Shown: piece after piece, positions 52,868-63,968 of the stretch
How positions within the stretch are numbered: the stretch's first letter is position 1
Layout: every line of letters begins with the position of its first letter
NCBI RefSeq assembly: GCF_029589435.1
Contig: NZ_JARRAG010000002.1
Coordinates: forward strand, 2,046,001 to 2,110,000
From: Paludisphaera mucosa
Lineage (GTDB): Bacteria > Planctomycetota > Planctomycetia > Isosphaerales > Isosphaeraceae
Direction: 5' to 3'
Length of the DNA stretch: 64,000 nucleotides
Notes under the pieces: model-generated
The model's database searches: none
What the model was told of the DNA's origin: nothing
The model's input: the letters and a program-made list of their open reading frames with translations, nothing else
Program-made: the position numbers and the translations under genes

Positions 52868-55414
52868 ATGCCCGTCGCGATGGAGGTGTGGGAGATTGCC
52901 GTGCGGGGGATGACCTGCGGCCACTGCGTCGGCTCGGTCACGAGGGCGATCGAGGCCGTGCCCGGCGTCGAGTCGGTCGTCGTCGACCTGGAAGCCGGCC
53001 GCGCCGAGGTCTCGGTCGACCCGGCCGTCGCCCGTCGCGAGGCCGTCGAACGGGCGATCCACGAGGCCGGCTACGCGACGGAGGACCTCGGACCGCCGAC
53101 GTCGCCGTCGCCGATCGTCGCGATCGTCGGCCGGACGCCCGAGCCTCCGACGCCGATCACCCCCCCCGCCCCCTCGCCGGCGGTCGAATCGTCCTCCCGC
53201 GAGGAGTGGGACCTGGCGATCGGCGGGATGCACTGCGCCAGCTGCGTCGTGAGGGTCGAGACGGCGTTGAAGGCGGTCCCCGGCGTCGAGGACGTCCGGG
53301 TCAACCTGGCGACGGAGCGCGCGGCGGTGGTCGTCGACCCCGATCGGGTCGACGTCGGCGACCTGGCCGGCGCGGCGGCCGGGGCCGGCTATTCGGCGCG
53401 TCGCGAGGAGTGGGCCTTCGGGGCCCAAGCCGCGGCGAGGCTCCGCGAGGAACGCGCCGCGAGCGTGGCCTATTGGCGCAACCGCCTGATCGTGGGGGTC
53501 GCCGCGACCATCCCCCTGGTCGCGCTGGGGATCGGCTCGATGCTCGTCCCGGCCTGGGGGCATGCGGCCTGGCTGGGCTGGTCGATGGCGGGGCTGGCGG
53601 CCTTCCTCCAGGCGGCCCTGGGGTGGCCGTACATCCGCGGGGCCTGGCAGCGGCTTCGCCAGGGCTCGGCCAACATGGACACCCTGATCGCGCTCGGGAC
53701 GTCCACGGCGTTCGCCTACAGCCTCGTCCACCTGCTGGCGGGCCGGCTGCATCAGGCACATTTCTTCATGGACGCGGGGATCATCCTGACGCTCATCACG
53801 CTGGGCAAGTTCCTGGAAGTCCGCGCCCGCGGGAACGCCGGCGCGGCCGTCGAGCGGCTGCTGGACCTGGCCCCGCGCACGGCCCGCAGGATCGTCGAGG
53901 GCGGGCGGGTCGTCGAGGCGCCGCTGTCGGACGTCCGTCGCGGCGACCGGCTCCGAGTCCTGCCGGGCGAGACGATCCCGGTCGACGGCGACGTCGTCGA
54001 GGGCGAGTCGGAGGTCGACGAGTCGATGCTGACCGGCGAGTCGACCCCGGCGCCGAAGCGTCCCGGCGATCGCGTCACCGGTGCGACGCTCAACGGCGAC
54101 GGCTCGCTCGTGATCGAGGCGAAGCGGCTCGGGAAAGAGAGCGCCCTGGAGCAGATCGTCCGGCTCGTGCTGGCGGCCCAGGGTTCCAAGGCGGGCGTGC
54201 AGCGGCTGGCGGACCGCGTGTCGTCGGTCTTCGTCCCGATCGTCCTGGCGATCGCGGGCGCCACGTTGCTGGGCTGGGGGTTGCTCGGCGGCGACTGGGG
54301 CCGGGCCGTGCTGAACGCGGCAGCCGTGCTGATCATCGCCTGCCCCTGCGCCCTGGGCCTGGCGACGCCCATGGCCGTCGCGGTGGCGACGGGCCGTGGC
54401 GCCCGCGCCGGGCTCTTCATCCGCGAGGCGTCGGCCCTGGAGAGGATGGACCGCCTGGGCACGATCGTGTTCGACAAGACGGGCACCCTGACCGAAGGCC
54501 GGCCGAGCCTGGTCGCGACGCATGCGTTGCCGGGTTGGGACGAGGCCGGACTGGTCGCGCTGATCGCCGCGGCCGAGGCGTCGAGCGAGCACCCCCTGGC
54601 GCGGGCCTTCGCCGGCAAGGCCAACGGCCGGCCCGTCGCCGACTTCCGGGCGATCCGAGGGCGGGGCGTCTCGGCGGCCGTCGACGGCCGCAAGGTCCTC
54701 GTCGGGTCGCGGGCGCTGTTGATGGAACAGGGCGTCGACGTCGCCGCGCTCGACCCGATCGCCGACGCCTGGGAGGCCGAGGCGAAGACCGTCCTCTGCG
54801 CGGCGGTCGATGGCCGCGCCGCCGGGGCCGCGGCGCTGGCGGACCGCCTCAAGCCCCACGCCCGGGAGGTCGTCGCGACGCTCCGGAGCCAGGGGGCCGA
54901 CGTCGTGCTGCTGACCGGCGACAACCCGGCGACCGCGCGCGCCGTCGCCTCCGAGCTGGGGCTGCCCGCCGACCGCGTGATCGCCGGCGTGCTGCCGGAC
55001 GCCAAGGCGGCGACGATCGAATCGATCCGGAACGATCCGAAGCAGAAGGGCGTGGCCATGGTCGGCGACGGCCTGAACGACGCCCCCGCCCTGGCGGCGG
55101 CGGACGTCGGGATCGCCCTGGGCACGGGCGCGGACCTGGCGAAGGCGGCGGCCGACGTGGTCGTGGCCTCGGGCGACCTCCGCGCGGTCCCCCAGGCGCT
55201 CAAGCTGGGCCGGGAAACGTTGAAGGCGATCCGTCAGAACTTGTTCTGGGCCTTCGCCTACAATACGCTGGGGATACCCGTGGCCGCCCTCGGACTCTTC
55301 GGACGCTACGGGCCGATGATCGCGGCGCTGGCGATGTCGCTCAGCTCCGTCACCGTCGTCGCCCGGTCGGGCTGGCTGGCCCGGCTCGACCTCGACGACC
55401 CGGCCCAGGATTGA
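52868..55414 (+). CDS. copA: Copper-transporting P-type ATPase
   Basis: A P1B-type ATPase that exports Cu(I). The 848-residue protein has two N-terminal heavy-metal domains (GMTCGHC, Cys17/20; GMHCASC, Cys123/126) joined by a Pro-rich linker. The transport site CPC is at 492-494 in [13 protein letters not shown], with the TGES actuator loop at 389-392, the phosphorylation site DKTGT at 536-540, the SEHPL motif and the hinge [11 protein letters not shown]. The N/YN and MSS end signatures ([27 protein letters not shown]) support Cu(I) specificity. The start could be M1 or M5 (MEVWE); a better SD is not evident. No cue-type regulator gene is next to it. Confidence 0.95.
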   Translation: MPVAMEVWEIAVRGMTCGHCVGSVTRAIEAVPGVESVVVDLEAGRAEVSVDPAVARREAVERAIHEAGYATEDLGPPTSPSPIVAIVGRTPEPPTPITPPAPSPAVESSSREEWDLAIGGMHCASCVVRVETALKAVPGVEDVRVNLATERAAVVVDPDRVDVGDLAGAAAGAGYSARREEWAFGAQAAARLREERAASVAYWRNRLIVGVAATIPLVALGIGSMLVPAWGHAAWLGWSMAGLAAFLQAALGWPYIRGAWQRLRQGSANMDTLIALGTSTAFAYSLVHLLAGRLHQAHFFMDAGIILTLITLGKFLEVRARGNAGAAVERLLDLAPRTARRIVEGGRVVEAPLSDVRRGDRLRVLPGETIPVDGDVVEGESEVDESMLTGESTPAPKRPGDRVTGATLNGDGSLVIEAKRLGKESALEQIVRLVLAAQGSKAGVQRLADRVSSVFVPIVLAIAGATLLGWGLLGGDWGRAVLNAAAVLIIACPCALGLATPMAVAVATGRGARAGLFIREASALERMDRLGTIVFDKTGTLTEGRPSLVATHALPGWDEAGLVALIAAAEASSEHPLARAFAGKANGRPVADFRAIRGRGVSAAVDGRKVLVGSRALLMEQGVDVAALDPIADAWEAEAKTVLCAAVDGRAAGAAALADRLKPHAREVVATLRSQGADVVLLTGDNPATARAVASELGLPADRVIAGVLPDAKAATIESIRNDPKQKGVAMVGDGLNDAPALAAADVGIALGTGADLAKAAADVVVASGDLRAVPQALKLGRETLKAIRQNLFWAFAYNTLGIPVAALGLFGRYGPMIAALAMSLSSVTVVARSGWLARLDLDDPAQD

Positions 55415-55458
55415 GGTCGGGCGGTTTCCCTTCTTCGGCGAAAGCGAACGGTACGCAA

Positions 55459-56559
55459 ATGGACGTCGAGCCGTCGACCTCGCCCGGGCGCATCGCGTCC
55501 CTCGACCAGTTCCGGGGCTATACGGTCGCGGCGATGATGTTCGTCAACTTCGCCGGCGGCCTGAACGCCTTCCACTCGACGTTCCGGCACCACAACACGT
55601 ATTGCAGCTACGCCGACACGATCATGCCGCAGTTCTTCTTCGCGGTGGGCTTCTCGTATCGGCTGACCTTCCTCCGACGGCTGGCGACGCTCGGCCGCCG
55701 CGCGGCGTCGCTGGCCGTCGTCCGCCGCGCCCTCGGTCTGATTTTGCTGGGATTCGTGCTTTACCACCTCGACGGCCGGGTCAAGACGTGGGCGGAGTTG
55801 AAGGACCTGGGACTCGGGGGATTCCTGACGACGGCCTTCCGCCGCGAGCTCTGCCAGACGCTCGTTCAGATCGCTTTGACCTCGGTTTGGATCCTGCCGG
55901 TCGTGGCGGCCTCGGCGCCGACCCGCGTCCTGTACCTTATCGGCGGCGCGATCCTGCACCTGACGCTGTCCTGGTGGTTCTACCTGGACTACGCGTGGAA
56001 GACGCCGGTGATCGACGGCGGCTGGCTGGGGATCCTGAGCTGGGCCATCCCGATGCTCGTCGGCACGCTCGCCTACGACGCGATCGCCGCGCGCGACCTC
56101 GCCGGCCGCGCTCGTGCGTCGGCGGTGCCGAGCCTCCTGGGCTGGGCCGCGATCCTGATGCTGGCCGGCTACGGGCTCGCCTCGATGCTCGTGCTCGCCC
56201 CGCCGCCGTTCACGCCCCCCGCGACTTCGATGGCCAAGGTCGTCGACCTCTGGACGATGAGCCAGCGGACCGGGAGCGTGTCGTACATGACCTTCGCCGC
56301 CGGGTTCTCGCTGGCCGTCTACGCCCTGTTCGTCGCGGCGTGCGACGCCTTCGGGGCGTCGCTGGGCGTCTTCCGGACGTTCGGGACGAACGCCCTGGCG
56401 GCCTACATCGCTCCCACGCTGGTCGAGGGGGCCGTCCGCGCCTATCTGCCCCGCGACGCGCCCCTCTGGTACGCCTCGGCCGGAACGCTTCTCCACCTGA
56501 CGATCTGCTGGGCGCTGATCCGATATCTGGAGAAGAACCGGATCTTCCTGAAGCTCTGA
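55459..56559 (+). CDS. Heparan-alpha-glucosaminide N-acetyltransferase-like membrane protein
   Basis: A 366-residue multipass protein of the DUF1624/DUF5009 group related to lysosomal N-acetyltransferases. The family opening SLDQFRGYTVAAMMFVN and the FFFAVGFSYRLTFLRR second helix are clear, and several further helices follow (LGLILLGFVLYHL, WILPVVAASAP, LLGWAAILMLAGYGLASMLVL). SYMTFAAGFSLAVYALF and TFGTNALAAYIAPTLV match the family's end. It may acetylate a sugar for the cell surface. It is 44 bp downstream of copA, but the link to copper is not clear. Convergent with the metalloprotease via the REP-like repeats. Confidence 0.8.
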   Translation: MDVEPSTSPGRIASLDQFRGYTVAAMMFVNFAGGLNAFHSTFRHHNTYCSYADTIMPQFFFAVGFSYRLTFLRRLATLGRRAASLAVVRRALGLILLGFVLYHLDGRVKTWAELKDLGLGGFLTTAFRRELCQTLVQIALTSVWILPVVAASAPTRVLYLIGGAILHLTLSWWFYLDYAWKTPVIDGGWLGILSWAIPMLVGTLAYDAIAARDLAGRARASAVPSLLGWAAILMLAGYGLASMLVLAPPPFTPPATSMAKVVDLWTMSQRTGSVSYMTFAAGFSLAVYALFVAACDAFGASLGVFRTFGTNALAAYIAPTLVEGAVRAYLPRDAPLWYASAGTLLHLTICWALIRYLEKNRIFLKL

Positions 56560-56575
56560 GCGGGTCGAGCCAAAT

Positions 56576-56812
56576 CCTTCTCCCGCCGGGAGAAAGTGGC
56601 CGGAACGGCCGGATGAGTGGTCGCGGCGCTTCGCGGACGCCTCCCTGTTCCGTCGCGCCTTCGGGATCCCGACGACCCTCATCCGCCGCTGCGCGGCACC
56701 TTCTCCCGGCGGGAGAAGGATCAAAGCACAAGGGCCGGAGGAGAGAGCGACGGCTCGTGGCCCGTCTCCCCCTCATCCGGCCCTTCGGGCCACCTTCCCC
56801 CGCCAGGGAAGG
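56576..56812. repeat. Cluster of three REP-like palindromic elements
   Basis: Three related units of about 44 bp: A at 56576-56620 (plus sense), B at 56676-56719 and C at 56769-56812 (both inverted relative to A). Each contains a hairpin of the CTTCTCCC-GCC-GGGAGAA type and a CCGGATGAG or CTCATCCG arm; B has the perfect pair CTTCTCCC/GGGAGAAG. Alignment of A to reversed B covers the whole unit. They lie between two convergent stops, as REP elements usually do. Confidence 0.8.
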
Positions 56813-56830
56813 CTCGCATGGACGCTTTGA

Positions 56831-59800
56831 TCAGAGGTCGCGGCTGTCGATGCGGGCCTCGAGGATCTTGGCGATCTTCTCCTTGGACTCTTCGAGGTGG
56901 GCGCGGGTGGTGTCGTCAAGCTGGGCGCCCTTGGCGTCGAGTTCCTTGGTGATGCGGGCGGCGACGTCCTTGAGGTGGAAGCGCGCCAGCGAGCGGGCGT
57001 CGGCGGGGACGGAAGTGACGCCGCGGCCGACGAAGACGACGAAGCCGCCGCCGTCGCCGAGCCCACCGCCGCCGGCCTGGCCGATGACGAGCGTGCCGAG
57101 GCGCCGCAGGTGCTCGCGCTGGAGGTTGCGGCGGATGGTCGAGAGGCCCGGCTTGGGATCCTTCTCGTCCTTCGTCGGCAGCTTGTCGAGGTCGGCCCAG
57201 ACGCCGTCGGTCAGGGCCCGGAAAACCTCGTCGATCCGGAGCGGGGACGAGCCCGGGTTGGCCTGCAGTTCCTGGTTCTGGAGCCGGGCGAGCGTGTCGC
57301 CGCTGAGGCAGTGCCCCAGCACGATCCGCTGGATGCCCAGGATCCGCTCATAGACCGAGATGTCGGCGTTGGGGCCGGAGAACAGGCCCTCGTTGCCCCA
57401 GTGCATCCAGCGCTCGTTGCCGAGGCGGCGCATCACGGTCGGCGAAAACGTGAAGTCCTTGTCGGTCAGCACGTGCTCGGTGATGAACTTCAGGCACTCG
57501 CGCTGCTTCTCGCCGGGGACCGGGTCGATGGGGTCGTGGGCGTCCTTGTCGGCCTTGTGGTCACGCGAGATGGACTGGCCGGCGACGTACTGCGAGGCCA
57601 GGGTCGCGGCGTTGCCCCACTGGTTGAGCAGGACGCTGAACGCCCGTCGCATCCGGGCCCAGGGCTCGCCGTCCTTGACGACGCGGGAGTCCAGGTCCTT
57701 GAGCAGCTCGCGGGCCAGCTCGATGCGATCCTTGGCGAACTGGCAGGGGTCGGAGCCCAGGTCCCAGCGGTTGACGTAGGGGTCGTCGTTGAGGACGACG
57801 TCCTCGTCGGTGGCGTAGGTCAGCTCCTTCTCGGCGGCCCGCGCGGCGACCTTCTTCAGCTCGCCCGCCTCGTCGCCGTCGGCCTGCTTGTAGCCGTACT
57901 CGATCGCCCAGTAGTCGTAGGGGCCGATGGTCGTCGAGTAGTAGTCGCCCTGCTTCTTGCCCCGGGGTGCGATGTTGACCGGGTTGTAGTCCATGACGCT
58001 GCCGCCCAGGCCCTTCTCGTGGGTGACCCCCGTGTCGTTGAGCTGGTCGGCGGTGAGCATCGTGCTCGACTTGAAGTTGTGGCGGAGGCCCAGCGAGTGG
58101 CCGACCTCGTGCATCACGACGTCCTTGATGGCCTGGCTGAGGAACTCCTCGGGCAGCTCGTCCTTGATCTCGGGCTTCTTCTTCTCTTCGGGCTTGGGGG
58201 CGTCCTTCTTCTCGCCGTCCTTCTTCTCGCCGTCCTTCTTCTCGTCGTCTTTCTTCGCGGCGTCGGCCGGCGGCGTGGGGGCCTGGGCGAGGCTGATCGC
58301 GGCCAGGCTGAGGTCCTGCGTGAACCCCTGGTGCCGCTGGCAGAAGCCCTGGGCGTTGCGCGCCAGGTTCTTGGCGAGCCGCCACTGCAGCAGGCTCTGG
58401 TCGGCGGGGATCAGCTCGGGGACCATCTGGCCGGGGAGCTTCTGGAGCAGGTCGAGGCCCGGCATCGTCGACGCCTGGGGCGTGCCGTAGCCCATCTTCG
58501 AGGCCAGGATCGGGCTGACGACCTCGCCGAGGGCCAGCGGGGTGTACTGGGGATCGCCGCCGGCGGCCGTGGTGCTGCCCAGCAGCAGGGCGTATTCCTG
58601 CTTCCAGTGGCGGATCCAGCTGGCGTCGAAGATGACGTCGCCGTCGATGATCTCGCCCGTCATGGGGTTGGCCCGGACGCACGACATGGCCGAGCCCGAC
58701 TCGCTGGCGACCCAGCGGAAGGTGCAGTAGTTCGTGTCCTCGGGGTCGAACTCGTCGCGGCCGGCCTCCTGCCAGCGGACGGCGATCGCGTTCTTGAAGC
58801 CGATCTTCTCGAATGCCTTGTTCCATTCGAGGATCCCCTCCTCGACGTAGGGCCGGTACTCCTGCGGGACGTTGTCCTCGACGTACCAGACGATCTGCTT
58901 CTTGGGCGGGGACAGTTTGGCGCGGGGGTCGGACTTCTCCAGCCGCCAGCGGTAGATGTAGCGGACGAAGTTGCCGTCCTGGCTGTTGACGCCGAAATCC
59001 TTGGCGGCGGCCAGGAAGTAGCCGACGCGGTCGTCGGCCGCGCGAGGGCGGTAGGAGGCGTCGGGGGTCTTCATGATGCTGTAGTGGACGACGATCGTCA
59101 GCCCGCGCGAGTCGGCCACGCCGCCGTCGCCCCGGCCCATGCCGCCCCGGCCGCCGGCGTAAGTCGTCTCGAGCTGGAGTTCCAGATTGTTGGGGAACCC
59201 CTTCACCTTCTGCCACGAGCTGCGCGAGCGGTCGATGGGGCCCAGGCCGAGCTGGGCGAAGTCGGTCATGAAGACGTCCGACAGGTCGATCAGCGGCGCG
59301 CCGCCGCGCATCATGTTGAGCGCGACGATCGGCAGGGCCATGATGACCGAGTCGGTGTAGTTCTGCTTGACGGCCTTGTCGATCGGCGTGCCCGCGGGGG
59401 CCTTGTAATGGATGTTGCGGCGGACCACCTGGATCCGGTCGCCCACCCGCTTGAAGATCAGGACGAGGTCGTCGTCGCCGGCCGGCATGCCGGCGTTGGC
59501 CATGCCCCGCGCGATGGTGACGGGCACGAGGAGGGTCTGGTTGAACTGGTCGGGGCGGATCTCGGCGTAGAGGTGATCGCCGGTCTTGTACAGGGTGAAC
59601 AGGCCGTCGATCTTCTCGGCGTCCTTCGTCACGTCGGCGAAGTCGCGGAAGTTCCCCGACCCGCCGGGCCGGGGGCCGCCGAACCCCTGCCCTCGCGCGG
59701 CGGCCATGGCCTCGCCGATGTCGATCTTGGCCCCGTCCTGCTGGGGCGGCGTCTGCGTCGGGGCGGGCGGCGGGGCCTGTTGCGCCCGAGCCTCCGCGGC

Positions 59801-59857
59801 GGGTAGGCCCGCCAACGTCAGCGACGCCAGGACCGCGAAACGACCGATGCGAGTCAT
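56831..59857 (-). CDS. Large zinc metalloprotease (DUF5117/DUF5118 type)
   Basis: A 1008-residue secreted metalloprotease with signal peptide (FAVLASLTLAGLPAAEARA) and a Pro/Gln-rich lead. The N-terminal DUF5118/5117 part includes LFTLYKTGDHLYAEIRPDQFNQTLLV and NIHYKAPAGTPIDKAV. The zinc site HEVGHSLGLRH has His583, Glu584, His587 and His593, followed by NFKSS. A 30-residue Lys/Asp/Glu-rich low-complexity insert (KKDDEKKDGEKKDG...) lies just before it. The last 300 residues are helical. GAGG precedes the ATG. Homologues act outside the cell; the substrate is unknown. Confidence 0.9.
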   Translation of the reverse strand: MTRIGRFAVLASLTLAGLPAAEARAQQAPPPAPTQTPPQQDGAKIDIGEAMAAARGQGFGGPRPGGSGNFRDFADVTKDAEKIDGLFTLYKTGDHLYAEIRPDQFNQTLLVPVTIARGMANAGMPAGDDDLVLIFKRVGDRIQVVRRNIHYKAPAGTPIDKAVKQNYTDSVIMALPIVALNMMRGGAPLIDLSDVFMTDFAQLGLGPIDRSRSSWQKVKGFPNNLELQLETTYAGGRGGMGRGDGGVADSRGLTIVVHYSIMKTPDASYRPRAADDRVGYFLAAAKDFGVNSQDGNFVRYIYRWRLEKSDPRAKLSPPKKQIVWYVEDNVPQEYRPYVEEGILEWNKAFEKIGFKNAIAVRWQEAGRDEFDPEDTNYCTFRWVASESGSAMSCVRANPMTGEIIDGDVIFDASWIRHWKQEYALLLGSTTAAGGDPQYTPLALGEVVSPILASKMGYGTPQASTMPGLDLLQKLPGQMVPELIPADQSLLQWRLAKNLARNAQGFCQRHQGFTQDLSLAAISLAQAPTPPADAAKKDDEKKDGEKKDGEKKDAPKPEEKKKPEIKDELPEEFLSQAIKDVVMHEVGHSLGLRHNFKSSTMLTADQLNDTGVTHEKGLGGSVMDYNPVNIAPRGKKQGDYYSTTIGPYDYWAIEYGYKQADGDEAGELKKVAARAAEKELTYATDEDVVLNDDPYVNRWDLGSDPCQFAKDRIELARELLKDLDSRVVKDGEPWARMRRAFSVLLNQWGNAATLASQYVAGQSISRDHKADKDAHDPIDPVPGEKQRECLKFITEHVLTDKDFTFSPTVMRRLGNERWMHWGNEGLFSGPNADISVYERILGIQRIVLGHCLSGDTLARLQNQELQANPGSSPLRIDEVFRALTDGVWADLDKLPTKDEKDPKPGLSTIRRNLQREHLRRLGTLVIGQAGGGGLGDGGGFVVFVGRGVTSVPADARSLARFHLKDVAARITKELDAKGAQLDDTTRAHLEESKEKIAKILEARIDSRDL

Positions 59858-60139
59858 GAAGCCCTCCTCGAACCGTTGATGAGGAATCCTGAGATGTCGT
59901 GCGATCGATGGGGGCTCGGCCGCGCAGCGACGACGGCGTGGGGATGCAAGGGGACCGCCGTCGGGAGGGGGCGTCGAGGCCGGAAAATCGCCCCGCCTTC
60001 CCCAGGACGTGCGACCCCTTCATCGTGCCGAACAGCTTCGGACTTTGCAAGGTCGGGAAACCGTGTTCAGGCGTGACGACGCGGTCTTCGAGGAGTTTTA
60101 CGGTCGGGAGCGAAAGGTGGTTCGCAGGGTTTTTGCCGA

Positions 60140-61351
60140 TCAGATCGGTTGGACCTCGGCGTCCAGCTCCAGCACGCCCTCATCGCGGATCTGCTCGGCC
60201 AGCGCCACGAGCTTGCGGCGGCCGTCGACGAGGTTCGACGGCAGGTCGGTCTCGCCGACGCGCTCGAGCGTCCGCAGGCCGGCGACCGGGCGGTCGAGGC
60301 GGCGGATCAGGACCTCGGCGAGCTTGAGGCGGATCTTGGGCGAGGGCAAATTCGACTCGTCGAGGTACGCCTGCATCACGCCGACGGCGTCGTCCCAGGC
60401 CTGGGCGGCGACGAGGGCCTTGATCAGGTCGACTCGCTCGGGGTCGGGGGGCCGCCAACCCTTGAGCCGTCGTCGCGTCGAGCGGTAGAACCCCATCGCG
60501 GCCTCGGTCTCGTCGGCGTCGAGGTGGCCGCGGAGCGTCCGCAGGGCGACGAGGTCCGGGGCCTCGCCGGCGGCCTTCGCCTTCTTGGCCTTGGCGACCT
60601 TCTTCTGGACCTTCTCGACCATCGACCGGTGCGGCGTGCGCTTCGACGTCTTGTTCATCGTCCCGGTCCGGCCGTGCTTCATCCGCGAGAGCAGGTCCCA
60701 GCCCTCGCAGTCGACGAGGTCGAATTTGAGCAGGACGAGCCCGACGATCACGCCCCCCAGCGCCCCCGAGGCGTGGGCCAGGGCCGACGACACCGCCAGC
60801 GCCTGGACGCTCGCCGACGTCAGGCTCGCCACCAGGACCTCCCAGGCGATGTAGAAGGCGGCGAACCAGAGGATCGGGATCTCGGGCTGGAAGATCAGGA
60901 GCCGCATGAAGCCCGAGAGGATCACCACGCAATATAGGTCGTTGCGCGGCGCCCAGATCATGCAGAGGGCCATCAGGCCGTAGATCGCGCCCGACGCGCC
61001 CAGCATGTGCTGGCTGCCCGCCGGGTCGGCCAGCAGCTGGATCGAGCCGCTCTGGAAGACGCCCATCGCCAGGTAGACCGCCAGGAAGCCGATCGCCCCC
61101 AGCTTCCCCTCGACGATGATCCCGAACGCCCAGAGGAAGAGCAGGTTGCCGAGCAGGTGCATGATGTCGGCGTGCATGAAGATGTTCGTCACCCACTGGA
61201 CCGGGTGGATCCCGTCGCCCAGGGCGAGCATCCATTCCGTGTGCCGGTGGTAGGGGTCCGCCGCGAACACCAGGACGCAGGCGATCATCACCGCGATCGT
61301 GGCGTACGGCCGGTGGTAGATCGGGGCGTCGGTCCCCCAGGGGATGATCAT
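60140..61351 (-). CDS. Rhomboid-family intramembrane protease with C-terminal helical extension
   Basis: A 403-residue rhomboid serine protease. The first 200 residues hold about six membrane helices with HLLGN (His65, Asn69), the nucleophile in GASGAIYG (Ser120) and the partner His193 in ALAHASGALGG. The NIFMHADIMHLLGNLLFLWAFG pattern fits the rhomboid fold. After a basic linker (MNKTSKRTPHRSMVEKVQKKVAKAKKAKAAG) comes a tetratricopeptide-like helical region to the end (about 255-400). GGAGGGG precedes the ATG. It is followed 27 bp later, in transcription order upstream, by the CPBP protease gene, so both may be one operon. Confidence 0.9.
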   Translation of the reverse strand: MIIPWGTDAPIYHRPYATIAVMIACVLVFAADPYHRHTEWMLALGDGIHPVQWVTNIFMHADIMHLLGNLLFLWAFGIIVEGKLGAIGFLAVYLAMGVFQSGSIQLLADPAGSQHMLGASGAIYGLMALCMIWAPRNDLYCVVILSGFMRLLIFQPEIPILWFAAFYIAWEVLVASLTSASVQALAVSSALAHASGALGGVIVGLVLLKFDLVDCEGWDLLSRMKHGRTGTMNKTSKRTPHRSMVEKVQKKVAKAKKAKAAGEAPDLVALRTLRGHLDADETEAAMGFYRSTRRRLKGWRPPDPERVDLIKALVAAQAWDDAVGVMQAYLDESNLPSPKIRLKLAEVLIRRLDRPVAGLRTLERVGETDLPSNLVDGRRKLVALAEQIRDEGVLELDAEVQPI

Positions 61352-61378
61352 GGAGCCCCTCCGCGGGCGATCCTCAAA

Positions 61379-62089
61379 TCACCAGAACTTCCACGCCTTC
61401 GTCGCGATCACGTAGATCCCCAGCGCCAGGTTGGCGACGACGTGGCTGATCACGCACGCCGAGACCGACTTCGTATAGGCGAGCAGCCCCGCCCACAACA
61501 GGCCGGTCAGCAGGGCCGGCAGCCACTCGGGATGCGCCAGGGCGAAGAAGGCCGAGCAGACCAGGGCCGAGATCCAGGTCACCCGGCCGATGGGGACCTT
61601 CCAGAAGTCCTGGTCGATCAGCCAGCGGATCAGGAAGGAACGCCAGAACAGCTCTTCGAACACCGGCACGAGCAGCACCAGTCCCAGCAGCCGCACCGCG
61701 ATGAACGCCGCCTTGCCGGCGGGGCCCAGGACGTCGGGATCGAAGGCCTTGCGCGCGCCTCCCATGAACGGCAGGTCGGGGTAGCGGCCGTCGAGACCGA
61801 TCCAGAGCGCGATGACCACGAGCCCCGTCGCGACCGCCAGGAGGACGTCGAGCACCCCGGGGGCGGGGCGGAGGTCGTTCCAGGTCGAGCGGTAGTACCA
61901 CATGATCGCCGCCACGATCGCCGCCTTCGCCGCGTAGGCCGCCGGGTACCAGCCGGGGCTCGGCAGGTAGCTTTCCAGGCTGCCGAGCGCCACGTAGGCG
62001 AACATCGGGGCGATGTAGGGCATGAAGCTCCGCGTGACGGTCGGCAGGGCGTCGAACGTCTGGGGGCGGGGCTCGGCGGACGTGGACAT
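61379..62089 (-). CDS. CPBP-family intramembrane protease (PEP-CTERM-associated CAAX-protease-like)
   Basis: A 236-residue membrane protease of the CPBP/Abi type. The catalytic motif EELFWR (Glu145, Glu146, Arg150) is complete, followed by ALAHPEW (His186) and ISHVVANLA (His216). About six to seven hydrophobic helices are visible. This layout and size match the CAAX-protease-related family found in exosortase/PEP-CTERM genomes; because PEP-CTERM proteins are in this window, that reading is attractive but inferred. AAGGAG lies before the ATG. It is transcribed toward the rhomboid gene. Confidence 0.85.
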   Translation of the reverse strand: MSTSAEPRPQTFDALPTVTRSFMPYIAPMFAYVALGSLESYLPSPGWYPAAYAAKAAIVAAIMWYYRSTWNDLRPAPGVLDVLLAVATGLVVIALWIGLDGRYPDLPFMGGARKAFDPDVLGPAGKAAFIAVRLLGLVLLVPVFEELFWRSFLIRWLIDQDFWKVPIGRVTWISALVCSAFFALAHPEWLPALLTGLLWAGLLAYTKSVSACVISHVVANLALGIYVIATKAWKFW

Positions 62090-62102
62090 CGGCTTGCTCC
62101 TT

Positions 62103-62759
62103 TCAGCCGCCCAGCCGCGCCAGCAGCGCGGGGGCGTCGAGCCGGGGGACGATCAGGTCGGCCAGGCCGAGGCCCTCGGCGACGCTGTGCTCGTGGGGGA
62201 CGGCCACCACGAACGCGCCGGCGGCGCGCGCCGCGGCGACGCCGGCCGGGCTGTCCTCCAGCACCATCAGGCATTCGGGGGCCACGCCCAGTCCTTCGGC
62301 CGCCTTGAGGTAGATTTCCGGCTCCGGCTTGCCCCGCTTGACGTCCTCCGACCCCAGCAGAAACGCGAACCGGTCGCGCAGCCCGTGCCCGTTCAGCAGC
62401 CGCTCGGCGTAAGCCCGCCGCGAGGACGTCGCGACCGCCGCCGGCACGCCGAGGTCCCGCAGGCGGTCCAGCAGCGTCAAGAGGCCCGCCGTGGGGGCGA
62501 CGTCGGTGTCGACGACGGCCAGGAACCGCTCGCGGACGTCGGCCAGCAGCTCCTCGGGTTTCGCGTCCACCCCGCTCATCGTCTGGAGCACGTGGCCGGC
62601 CTCGACCGACCGTCGGCCGATCATCGCCGCCATGATCTCGGCCGTGAACCGGCCGCCCCGGGCCTCCAGGGTCTCGCACGCGACCCGGAAGAACAGGGCC
62701 TCGGTGTCGAACATCAGGCCGTCCAGGTCGAAGGCGACGGCGTCGATCGTGGGTGGCAT
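62103..62759 (-). CDS. HAD-family phosphatase (beta-phosphoglucomutase-like)
   Basis: A 218-residue HAD hydrolase. The nucleophile motif FDLDGLMFDTE has Asp11 and Asp13, motif II is in AVATSS, the Lys motif in GKPEPEIYLKAAEGLG, and motif IV in VLEDSPAGVAAARAAG. A helical cap domain sits at about 18-85. The DGLMFDTE form is typical of the beta-phosphoglucomutase/GPH group, which acts on small phosphosugars. It is 13 bp upstream of the CPBP gene on the same strand, and the three genes (HAD, CPBP, rhomboid) probably share a transcript. Confidence 0.88.
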   Translation of the reverse strand: MPPTIDAVAFDLDGLMFDTEALFFRVACETLEARGGRFTAEIMAAMIGRRSVEAGHVLQTMSGVDAKPEELLADVRERFLAVVDTDVAPTAGLLTLLDRLRDLGVPAAVATSSRRAYAERLLNGHGLRDRFAFLLGSEDVKRGKPEPEIYLKAAEGLGVAPECLMVLEDSPAGVAAARAAGAFVVAVPHEHSVAEGLGLADLIVPRLDAPALLARLGG

Positions 62760-62897
62760 CGTCCTGCGCGTTCCTCGGCTCTCGGTTCCCGACCCATCCG
62801 TCCGGGCCCTTGGTTTTTGATTAGTTTAACGAGTCCCGGGTCGGTCCGCATCCACGACGTCGCACGGCCACGCCGTCGAACGGGTTTGCGGCCCTGC

Positions 62898-62903
62898 TAG
62901 AAT
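62898..62903 (+). promoter_or_regulatory. Extended -10-like element before the aldo/keto reductase
   Basis: CTGC then TAGAAT (five of six to TATAAT, with TGn), 71 bp before the ATG. The same form recurs at 20670, 25808 and 38347. Confidence 0.4.
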
Positions 62904-62968
62904 GACGCGAGGCCCGCCGACCCGGCTGGCGGCCCGAAGTCGCATCCCGGTTGATCGAGGAGTCGGCG

Positions 62969-63922
<954 letters not shown>

Positions 63923-63951
63923 AGCCGAGACCCAACGCTTCGAATCTTCCC

Positions 63952-63968
63952 GGTGGGCGATGCCCACC
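63952..63968. repeat. Short hairpin after the aldo/keto reductase
   Basis: GGTGGGC-GAT-GCCCACC is a perfect 7-bp stem with a three-base loop, 29 bp after the stop. There is no T-run; it may be a 3'-end structure or part of a dispersed repeat. Confidence 0.4.
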
